DNA of 60,000 bases from Bugula neritina (lineage: Eukaryota; Bryozoa; Gymnolaemata; Cheilostomatida; Bugulidae): assembly GCA_964035545.1 (NCBI GenBank), contig OZ037766.1:14747222-14807221 (forward strand), written 5' to 3'. The position numbers and the translations under genes were made by a program. A model generated the notes under the pieces. That model did no database searches. It had not been told where the DNA came from and saw only the letters and a list, made by a program, of their open reading frames with translations. Positions within the stretch are counted from its first letter, which is position 1, and every line of letters begins with the position of its first letter. This document shows positions 40,601-51,800 of this stretch, in pieces.

Positions 40601-43600
40601 GCTTGCAAACTATTTAATTATATAGTACAGTGTTGAGCAATTCACTGTGTGTGTTAGCAATAATACATTCTAACTCAGTATTTAAAGTGTAATAAAATAT
40701 ATTCCATATTCAAACAGGAGGTTGTTTTAACTGATTAATTATATGCCATTTGTTAAAATAATATACCTAGCTGTAAACTGTAATATTTCATGTACTCAGC
40801 ACTTAACTAAAGCATATTTTTGTTGCCTTATAGAAAGTAATTACGGCGTATTACAGAAATATTAATTTAATTGTTGCAGTATATCTTACAAGCATATATC
40901 ACGTAACTCACCTGTGGTAATGGTGACGGAGTGATTCCACACGGTGAGTAACATCCTAAAACAGATGGGGTTAAGTCTCTTATATCAGGAGTTATACACT
41001 CTGTACAACTTCTTCCACAAATTGTAGGAGTTGTTCCTCGAGACATCTCGGGCATCGGAGTTGTCCCACATAACGAGCTGTCCCAAGGAGAAGGTGTGAA
41101 ACTCTTAGAAGGTGTCTCTACTGTAACCAATGGTACACATTCACCCTGGTAGGTCTCCGACCTGCATCAATTTAGATAGAAAACACATAATAAAGTTTGA
41201 AGTTACTAATATAATTAATTACAAAGCAATTTTCCTTTAAACTAAGAAATGTAGCATGCTACATTTTTTAGTTTAAAGCAAAATTATGGTAGCTAAAAAA
41301 ACTCTTTATTCTACACTAAACTCACAGATCTTTTTTACTGTTTACTTGAATTTAAATAAAAGATAAATAGATAAAGTTAAATTGTTAGATCAAAGCCTTT
41401 TTTTCAGAAGCATTTGCTGATTTATTATCAAGACACGAAGGCTGGTTACTTACAGATTACAAGCTGCCAACTCTGAACACTCGTCTGGCTCCTCAACCAA
41501 GAAAGAGACTTCTAGAAAATTATTATGTAACTTTCAATATTTTGCTAAATGAACATTCAAATCAAAACTTGTTTCATTCACTGTTTTAGTGTGCATTAGT
41601 TTAGATAAAACTTTAAATATTGGTTTAAGTACGCAGGCTGCAAGGGCGATTCCGGATTTCCTACGCATACAGGTGACTGTAGCCTAGCAGTATATAAAAA
41701 TAAAGCAATAAGCAGACTATCATGTGCAAGTTTGGTGATCTTGAATAAGATGCCTGTTGTCTTACACATGTATGTAACTGTCAAAGATTAGTATGTTCAA
41801 TCAGCACTCCAAACCAAAACAAGAATTAAAACCACATTAAAATTTCTCATCTCTGAATTTGTAACCATTACCCTCACTCTACCTGCAGTACCAGTTTTAG
41901 TTACAATAGTTATTTGTTTGACTAAAGTATACTGTCACCTTTCTGTGTGTTTTGGTTATCAAGGTCTTGGTCAGTTGGTAGTTCAGCCATTATCTGTAAA
42001 AATTCACAAACTTTTGAAAATCTATGCACAACACATTCATTCTTGGGATACCTGCATGCTCGGTGTACATGCACTAAGAGTATCTAAAGTTTTACTTACA
42101 CTGAAGTGCAATCTATTTGCATCCGTACTTGGCTGAGGAGATGAGACTGGCTTATATTGTTTGATCTCAGTTTTCTTTATGGTCTGCTCCAGCACATGCC
42201 CAGAAGGAGTTTCTACTGTTCGAATTGACAGCTGCGATATACTCTCTGTAGCTTGCATGGGAATGCCTTGACTGCTCATCTCAATATCCGTAGAATACTC
42301 TGATGTTTGCATCAGAGACGGTGACTTGCTGTCAACTGAGCTCATAAGAAGTGATGGAGTTTGTGGTTGTTCAGCGATAGTCTGGAAAGGAGAGGCTATT
42401 GATGAAGCTACCTTTTTTTTAGTAGTGCTGTGCTTAGAAGAAGTATGAGAAGGCATTTGTAACATGGATGCCGGAGACTTTTGGACTGAAGATCTCGGTG
42501 ACGTAAAGGCAGATGTGGGAATGTTTGGTAAGTAATTGTCTAGTTGAACAGATGTCCGCGGTGTGTTATATGGACTTTTTCTTGAACTCTTCCTATTTGC
42601 TTCTAGCATGTTAGAGTTGGGATTTCTAGAGCTAGTAGAATCAGCAGCAGAATGTAATAATATATTTTGAATCGGTGACGGGGTTTGCAAAGAAATTCTT
42701 GGAGTTCTAACTTCAGCTGGCTGATAGCTTGCTCTGTGTGCAGATGACCGAGAAACTGTTGAAGGTCTGTTAGATATAGGAACAGATTGTTGCATCAAGT
42801 GAGGGGAGATTAATGCACGCTGTACAGATGTGCTTGGTGAATGTTCTTTTTTCTTTGGGGTTGAGCTTTGTCTATATTGCAATGAGTTTGGCAAACTCTG
42901 TCTATTTGTTAATTTTTGAGCCGGCAACTTTGATTTACCAACTTCTCTGATGTCAGAATTATGTCGGCCAATCATGACCTTGTTTACAGGAGCTGGCTCC
43001 TCTGGCCATGAAGATAGGTCTGGTATTATCGGTGACGGCAACTTTACTGGAGTTTGAGTTAAAAGCTTCCCTTTGTAGTACTCATTCTGAAGTTTCAAGC
43101 TGTCTGCAAGTTGAATAGTAAAATTATTGTTTTAAATTAATTCTATTATTAACGATGCATTAATATATGCTAAATTACAGGTGTTGTGATATGTTGGTGT
43201 GAAAACTTAATAAGTCGAGAACAAATTTTTCCTGGATTCTATGCAAAAGCATTATACTGTTTTTCCTTTACTAGTGCTAACTTGTAATCAATGAACCATA
43301 ACCCTTTCTACTCAAATTTTTTTTTCTATTTTAGTAATAAAAAGGTGAAAATGAGTGCATGAGTGACCTCAGTTCGGTATATAAAGTTAATTCCCAAGTA
43401 GAAACGCAATTAGATGTTTAACATTGATGTGCTAAAGCCTATAGGTGATGTGCATAGGAACATGCTACCAATTCCTAAAACATAGTCTTACAATGAATAC
43501 ATACTTATTAGTAATAGTCATTGCAACATTGTGATAACCTCCAAGTTTTACATTCTGTTTGTATTACCAGCTATCTAAAAGCTGAGGCACTAATTCCATT

Positions 43601-43792
43601 ATGTGCATATTTGCTGATACCTTTGGCATCACTTAGCCTCTGTTCCTTCAGTGAGCGTCTGCGTGTACTAGCTGGATAGCTTTGTTGACGCCGGCGTGCC
43701 TTAACATAGTCTCCTGTTCCTTCCAATGGTTCTGGCAATGTGTAGGGTATAGTAACTCCCCGATATCCATCTTGAGAGGGGCCACAACCCAT
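37672..43792 (-). CDS. Unrecognised 727-residue protein with N-terminal MGC acylation signal, 10 exons
   Basis: Minus-strand exons in order: 43792-43621, 43103-42100, 41931-41883, 41511-41454, 41161-40912, 40529-40487, 40130-39946, 38872-38675, 38235-38056, 37716-37672. All junctions are GT-AG and the phases agree through to TAA. The start MGCGPSQDGYRGV (context ACCATGG, no upstream in-frame ATG in the exon) is a classic N-myristoylation site followed by a palmitoylatable Cys3, so membrane attachment is likely. Residues about 60-390 are Ser/Pro/Thr-rich and basic, with many S-P and T-P sites (PSPIIPDLSSWPEE, SSTPKKKEHSPS), and are probably disordered and phosphorylated. Residues 427-511 repeat T-P and Cys motifs (TPTICGRSC, CITPDIRDLTPS). 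The C-terminal 200 residues are Cys-rich, with recurring C...QEAL patterns (CVDAQEAL, CTPQEAL). I know no matching family. A scaffold role is a guess from composition. Confidence 0.8.
37964..38068. repeat. 22 bp minisatellite carrying copies of a 5' splice site
   Basis: About five 22 bp units overlap the end of exon 38235-38056 of the minus-strand MGC gene. Each minus-strand unit reads about CATCAGCCCAACGGTAAGTG, containing a donor site. GTAAGT occurs in three units; the other two have GTACTT and GTAATG. Confidence 0.85.
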
Positions 43793-44108
43793 GGTATTCA
43801 CAGCATGACACTTTGTTTCAATAAAATGTTGAAAGTTATGTGGCCATGCTGTTGAAAATTCTAGTTTTTTCAATAAAGACTTGGTGATGTCATTGTTTTA
43901 TGTGAAGTCAATAATTTGTTGATTTTACATATAATATTCTTTATCCATTATTCAACAATATAATATTTTCCAAATTATGATCAAGTTGTAGTTTATACTT
44001 ATAACACTGCAAATTTCTTTAGCTCCAACACACAATACGTGCAGTCACTTCAATCATTGTAAAGCCCTCTTGAGTCTTGCAGGTAGCCATTTTAAGTAAC
44101 CAAATATA
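43793..44108. other. 5' flank of the MGC-protein gene
   Basis: Minus-strand upstream sequence of the MGC start codon. The frame stays open upstream to about 43873 but has no further ATG, so this is probably 5' untranslated sequence or promoter. The second TA-flanked transposon starts immediately beyond it. Confidence 0.4.
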
Positions 44109-45415
44109 GGGGTAACGGGGGGGGGGGGGGGGGGGGGCACAACGGTCATAGGGGTACAAAAAGCCGGCCAAATTGTGAGAGAACTTATTAACTTAGAGTT
44201 GTGATTTTTTTTTCTTAAAAAGATATTGACATAATTATTCAGCTTTTGTAGTTTCAACACTTGCGGAACATACGTGTTGAAAAGGCGAGTAAAAAACTGT
44301 TTTTGCCTACTTTTTGTAAATTTTTTAGGACGTCGTTAAAGCCTCATAACTTTTTACACTCAAAGACAAGAAGCCTAGATTTTACTAATATTGTTGCCAT
44401 TGCTTGTCTCTACAATGCTTAACTAGTATAACAGCAAACACTGAAATAAATTTTCCTTGAGGCACATTTATTTTCGATTTGGCCACACGGGGCACAATGG
44501 GCCACGCTGACCGGGGCACAATGGGCCACCTGATTATTGCACCCTGATCACTGTTATTAGTTTGTTTGCCTAAAAAGTTGGTTGAACTGTTACTAAAATC
44601 TATAGATATAGCCATTTCTAACCTTTTTGTAAAATATCAAAGACATCATGGTAAGACTACAAAACTACAAGTTGAAGCTCCCCTAATATATACATCTGGT
44701 GAGGTTAAAGCTTTGCAATTTTATACATAATACAAAACACTCTGCTGTTGCTACTGGTAGATAGTCATGATAATCATTATATATTACACCATTGAGGGAA
44801 TATACATGTATTTGACTGAAATAAATTGTGATTTGCTCATTTGCTTCCCCTCTCCCCTCCGTACTCCAGTCACAAACCTCCGCCATGCATGCACCTTAGC
44901 TACAGTTCATAGAAAAGTCTACTCGGATTTTCGTAGTACACGTTACTAAAGTTTTTTTTTGATAAGTGAAAATAACAGAACATTTTAGTTCTAAACAGTA
45001 ATGATAATGGCACTGCAGAGCCGAGTGGCGTGCGTTTGATTTTGCCTTCCTCCGCTAACCGTAGTAACACAAACTGTACAGCTAAAACATGAATTTTGCT
45101 GCAGATCTGAAAGAGAATCTTTATTTATTTGTAATATTAAATAAATAAAGATCAGATGTAACAAAATATACGCAAAATTTCAATATATTTGTTGTGTCCC
45201 ATTGTACCCCGGTACCGGGGCACAATGGGCCGATTTTTTTGTCGTGAACATTTCATTATTCTGAAAGTTGTGAGAGAGATAGAAACAACAAACTGATACC
45301 TGTAATAGACAACATATACAGCATTAAGACTAGAGATTATTGAACTAGTAACTTGAAAAACAGACGAATGAGAGCAACAAATGCAAAGTTCGGCCCGTTG
45401 TGCCCCCGTTACCCC
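44109..45415 (-). mobile_element. TA-flanked non-autonomous DNA transposon, copy 2 (inverted)
   Basis: This is the reverse complement of the element at 7184-8501 over essentially its whole length, with scattered substitutions and small indels. TA lies on both sides (44107-44108 and 45416-45417), and the terminal repeats are GGGGTAAC.../...GTTACCCC. One end carries an expanded run of about 22 G. The internal palindrome around CCCCGGTACCGGGG is kept near 45195-45230. The family was active since these copies differ only modestly. It sits upstream of the MGC-protein gene and could affect its promoter. Confidence 0.85.
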
Positions 45416-45852
45416 TAATGGTATTTGCTTAAATTTTGTTCCAGTATCAACGTTATTTCTTCAAAAAGGCATAGACACAAACTGTCATGTTTTATTATAT
45501 ATTTTATTTGTTGGGAATGAATTAGATGTTGGGGCATGTAATGAACTCAGTCTAAAAAACGAGGCATTTACATTGTGTACTAAACAGTTGAGATATTCAC
45601 CCACTAGCTTGCCTGGTGGTGACAGCTTGGTGATAAATATCTATACACAAGTAAAAATAAAACCTTAACAATGGATAAAAATTATGCATTATCTAGCTAA
45701 CAAAGAATATAAATAAAAACATCATATGCCAAAATCATTCAGCAGTACCTTCCATCAATATTAAATATAAACATATTGCTGCCATACAAGTGCCTAAGAT
45801 GACTAACAGCTTGTACGCTGAGTATACTTTTTATCCTATTATACACATAAGA
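45416..45852. other. Short intergenic stretch downstream of PDI
   Basis: It probably contains the 3' untranslated region of the minus-strand PDI gene. TTTATT words (AATAAA on the minus strand) near 45490-45510 could be its polyadenylation signal. The plus-strand open frame running out of the transposon to 45668 has no support as a gene. Confidence 0.35.
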
Positions 45853-48800
45853 TTACAACTCAATGTGCTTGTTGTTATCGGTTTCCTCAACTTCTTCAGT
45901 CTAAAATAATACACACTTAGTATAACCTATGGATAGGCATAACTGGTATAAGCACATGAGTATAAGGGAAATAAATTCCAGGTTGTGATGAATTAAAAGC
46001 CAATCAGGAGATGTATTATTTTGGGTGAATCAATAAACAATCAATAGATTTAGAGTGCACTGCGAATCAAATTTTAGCAACTTTAAATTACCTCAAAATG
46101 TTCAAACTCTGTAAGCTAAGAAATACAAGATATGATGACATACAATAATTATATGTAAAGATAAGAACACAATTTAAAAAGTAAATAATATGAAGAATGG
46201 GTTAATAAACACTGCTGTACTTGATGGACACATTCATGCTTTTAGAGATTGCATTTTCAACATTAAAAGCAACCTGCACCAACTATCATTGCTTGACCCT
46301 GTTGAAACATAAAATTTCTTCTAATATTAGATGTTGTTAGAAAGCTAGTTATGAGTGTAGCTGGTTCGACTATGAAATATTATTATAATCAAGTAGCCAA
46401 AAGAATTTTTTTAATATTATTCAGTGGTGAAAGAAACACTGTGCATTGTGTTATAGAAAGAATAAGAGCTTTCAACCCTTTAGACAGAGTAGCTGGAATT
46501 CTTTCTATCATATGTTTAGTACAGTTTTATCACAACAGGTTAAAATAAAAAAGGTTTAGTCTTGATAAGTAGGCTACAGTTTAGACACAGAAAAGACCTG
46601 GTGAAAGCACACATCCACAAACTAAGATATTATATTGCAAACACAAAACACAGCACCTAATAACAGAAAGTAGCACACAGAATAGGTATCCAAATATTAA
46701 GGCTTGTTAATAACAGAAGCAAAACAAATAGAAAACAAACTTGAATTGGTTCAACATAAAAAATATGTTTTGCACTCGAGCAGAGTTGGGGTAATTTGTA
46801 ATTGGTTGTAATTAAAATACATTTTCTCAAGTAAGTGAATGTAATTTGTAATTGATGCATAAAAATGTAATTGTAATTGTAATTAATTACATATCTAATG
46901 TAATTGATTTTTGCAATTACTTTATAATTACATGTAAATTACTTCAATTTTTCAACTTTTAAAAATTTCATGTTTTTCCTACCATACTGTCTAATAAAAA
47001 GTTCAGATTAAGTAAATGTAGTATTGTATCACCCTATTCATCACTGTTGATAACAAAGAAGGTTCCCCACTGTCAAAATTGCCCTATTTAGTTGGACCCT
47101 AAGAGTGAGATGGTATAACTATTTTTAGAACAAAAGTAATTTTAATTGTAATTAATTACATTCATTTTAACTGTAATTATAATTGTAATTGACAAATTTT
47201 CATGAAATTAAAATTAATTACATTCATTTGTAATGGACCCCAACCCTGCACTCTAGAAAACTTGACCCAAAAATCCAAACCAAAGAAAGCAAATAAAACA
47301 AGCAAGGTCAACATTCAAACTAAAGAAAGAAAACAAAACAAGCATGGTTAGGAGCCAAACTGAAAGGCAAAAAAGCTGATGCTAGCAGTGAGTGTAGCAA
47401 GAACAGTGATTAACAAAGAGAAAGTGAAACAAATTTGAGCTTCTGGCCAACACAAGTACCGTTTCACTAGCATCATCGTCACTACCCTCCTCTTCTTCGT
47501 CATATTCCTCGTCGTCATCTTCTTCACCGCTGTCTTTAAGCATCTTTTCATCTTCCTCAGCTTGCTGCCTCAACTAAACATTCCACTTCTCAATAAATCA
47601 ACCACTTGTTGTAAAGTGTCAACAGGAAAACACAACACTATGAGTGATCAAAGGAAGGTGAATGAAAATTCTTTAGAAAGGAAATGAATTCAATTGCATT
47701 AAAGGTGAGAAACAGCGAGAAATGGTGATAAAACTAAAGACTGAAAGGTGGCAGTACTGATGAAAGAGGGAGAGATAAAGCTAAGAACTGGCAGGAGTAG
47801 TACAGTGCACCTGTGAGCACCTTCACTGAGGATTCACTTATAGTATGGGAATACTTTAGACAGCGTACCTCTTCCTCAGTAGGACCTCTGCCATCCACAC
47901 CACCAGAGTCTAAAAACTTCACAAACCCTTCCAAAGTTCTGTCTCCCTGATAATCCACAATCTGTGAAGTAAAGTTACATTCTAATTAAACATAAAGTGC
48001 ACATGTTACACAGAATGTACATGTTTCATAGAAGGTACATGTTACAACAATGTGCAAATTTGCAGCCAGACAAGTGACTGATAAAAGTTGGCATTGAATT
48101 AATTAAATTACTTCTGCTAGTAATATATTATACAGACAATAGAACAATTCTGTGTTAAGAGTTAACAAAATTAAATTATTTGAACATATTGCGTTCCAGT
48201 GTACATTCATTTTAATTATCTGTAAGTAGTTATGTTTTCAGAGTATTTATTGATGATAATTATCATATTTTTATAGTATTATAATAAAACATCAATTATT
48301 TCTCTCTAAATTTAAGTGGCCATTTATTTATAGCATTTATAAGTAAAGAGGATGTGCTGAAAGATTAAAACGTAGAGACTCATGTCTTGATTATGTAACT
48401 ATATTAGGCAGAACCTTACAAATCCTTATTTATTATAGATCCACAAATGCTGCAGCAAACTATTGCTACGATGCTTAATCCTGAATAAAAGTATAATACA
48501 TGAGAATAAAACTTGGTTGAGCATTAAAATTCTTTGATCATATTCAATGACAAATAGCTAACAGCCACGTAGGGCATAGCTTGTCCAGCATAAATACAAG
48601 CTTTAGCAGCAATCATGTGGGCTGGAGGCTTGCCTGCTGGTATCATGGAGGTACTTGCTGTGGTGCCATCAGCTTTATTGTTGCAGCTTACATAAACAAA
48701 CAAAGCTAATAATTTCTGTACCACCCTACCACGGAGATAAACTATAATGCACGACACCTCAGCATTATTATGATATCTTGAAGCTCTCTTTGGCTAGAAA

Positions 48801-51800
48801 ATCAGCAGATTAAAACTCAAAACAGTGGCTGCTAATATATATTTATATCAAACTTTGAAGATAAATGTATTCTAAACAACTGAATAAAAAAACACAGTTT
48901 AGGTTACTTAGAATATTTCTAAACCTACATACTGCTGTTGAACATTGACTGCATTAAAGTTGTATTCAACTTGTATTCAAATAGTTCCTATGCATACATA
49001 CATGCATGTTGCACCTAATGCTATGATACTTAACCCTACCTCTTCACTGTCAGCTGGGAAATATTTTATGGTGGGAAAACTCTCTATTTGGACGGCTTCA
49101 ATCTCATTGGCTGTGGAATCCATTTTAGCAATCACAATGTTTTCATGGTCAGCGTACTTTTCCCCTAGTTTTTCCCAGATGGGTTCTAAGCTTTTGCAAT
49201 GTCCACACCATGGGGCATCTGTATAAAAAGAGTTATATCATTTACATGTACCTAAGCTGATATGTACTCAAAGAAAACATGATATAATAGTAAACCATAT
49301 AATTTGAATAAGTTGATTGCGAAAGGATGCCAGCTAGCAGCTATTAATTTAGGTGACACAATAACCATTATATTCAAGGCAAGTGACAACATGTTTCAGC
49401 ATGTAAGTGAAGTGAAAAATCCAGACATTTTTAACCAAGGAGTTTACCAATTTAAGGAGAGTACAACTGAATTTGATTACATAGATCTAGAGCTACACTA
49501 TAAAGTTTACAGAAAACTTTTAAGTAAGCATCAAGTCTTTGAAATAAAACTTTATAAAACACTTACAAAATTCAACTAATACATTTTTCTTCTTGTCCAA
49601 AGCAACTTCATCAAAGGTTTTGGCTACAAGAACTTTCACGGGCTTTTTGTCCCAGCCTTCTGGGATATCTTGGCTCAACAAGAAAGGTTTCAGTTTTCCA
49701 CCCAAAAACTCGGTGACAAATTTACCGATGTTTTCTTGAGTGAGGTCAGCTGACTCGGGCTTATATTTGCGCATTTCCTACAGAATACAGTCGCATGTCA
49801 AGCAGGGCTCGCAAACAAATATATAACCTGTGGAATTTTTCCTTAAACTATGCTATTACAACATGCATACCATTCAACCAGAACTTAGTGTACTGTAGAT
49901 TTTCAGTGAACATACTATCTTGTAGGTAATTGCCACCAATAGTTATATAAAATCCTTCTGTCACCTATCAATTTTTTGAAAGGTTTAAAACTTACTGACA
50001 AACATAATGTTTAGCACATTGTAAAAGTACTATAGAAACAGAAGAGAAAAATCCCTATAAGAAGAATCATCCAGATATATAGATAATGCATCTATAGCAA
50101 TTCTTTTCTTCAACATGGTACACATATTTCTATGCTAGGCAGATGCAATAAGGTTCAAGCTTTCCAATGATACAGAAAGGCGCTAGATAGTTGAAGAACT
50201 TTAATACTAAAATATGACCAGCAATAATTCACAATGGAGCAACGGATTGACACAATCTTGATGTGAATCACCACAAATTTGTCTTCCATAACTCGACTAA
50301 CCTCGGATAAATCTATAATCCTGAGAGTTGGTGTATCTTCTTCTTTGAGTCCAAAGAATTCCAGAATTCTAATATTTTCTTCAACATCAACGTCCATGAA
50401 TACAAACATCATCTGTAGAGAAAGTTTATATGCAGACATGTGTATGTTGTAGTGCCTTGTTAAGTCAAATTAGAATAATTCAATACCTTGAATTATTACT
50501 TATACAAACCTTAGATTTACTGTGCAGTTAGTTTTCATTGTAGCTGGTAAATGCATGAACTGTTTAAATTGTTTTACAGCACATTAGATGAAGTTACATA
50601 AAAATGAAAATTACGCAAAGTAAAAATCCTATATTTCACATAAACTATTGGAGTAATGTATATGGGTATAAGCAGCTAGCAAAGTTGTCTTACCTTTCCT
50701 TTGTGCTCTTTGGCAACTTTTCTTAGAGTTTCCATGGTGCTTTCATACAAATCAGATGATTTCTTCATAAACATGAGGAGATGATGTTGAATAGAGCCAC
50801 CAAACACTTCATCAGCATTCTAGAACATACCGGAAATGATTTACCTGATGTGCGAAACATTCCTACCAAAATACTATCATTTTCATCTAAAGAAAACCTT
50901 GCATTACAATGAATATAAAGATGGAGATCATATTTTTCAGAAAACAAATTTATGAAGCTGAAATAGTTTACTACGAATCGGAAAAACATTAAAGCACTAT
51001 TTCAAATAGCATTCAGTGTTTAGATTACTAATAAATAGAAACGCACATCTTCGGAGAAGTGAATAACAAGTGGATGCTGATTGGCTGCAACAAACTCGGA
51101 GATAGATTTCTCTGTTAGACCCTCGGACAAATCAACTCTTTTATCATCAAAGTTTTTAAACACAACAACAGTGTCCTTCTCCACTTTGTGAGCAGCCATG
51201 AGTGCCTCGTCAGACGTGATGCCGAAATCAACAGAATCCATTACTGTGGCAGCTGCAATATATGCTTTGGCAGCATCAGAATTCTGATCCTGAAATAATG
51301 CAATCATAGTTGTAACGGTACTCATACACACACTGGTTGAACAGCTTTCCTATTCAAGTATATCTTAAATCATACTACATACAGTCATAAACAACTAAAT
51401 TATATGTTGGAACTAGTAACTAGTGTATATATAATGAGTGTATACTAGAATCAGTGTATATGCAATAATAATTGTATATATTATATGCTAATTATCACGA
51501 AAATGCAGTAATTCCTAACAGCTGGTACAAACATACTTTGAAAAAGCCAACTACACAAACATCATCAGACTCCATAAGACTATCTATATCTTTCTGTGTT
51601 GTTACTGTAGTAGTAGGTGGGCCTGTCTTCTTTTTCAGCCATTGAAGTATATCTTCAGCTTCACGTGCAGCTAACAATATTAATTGCAATGTGCCATAAT
51701 AAAACCATCAATCAACAACAGGAGGAAGAGCGGATAAGTATTAGCAAATAGAAATAAGCAATGTGTAATAGTTACACATCACTAACTACACGACTTAATA

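Noticed and set aside
43571-43873. A 100-codon minus-strand frame ending ISASAFR
   Set aside because: Its upstream start is TTG. The part after 43621 is read-through into the intron past the AAAG|GTATCA donor. Only 43792-43621 is coding.
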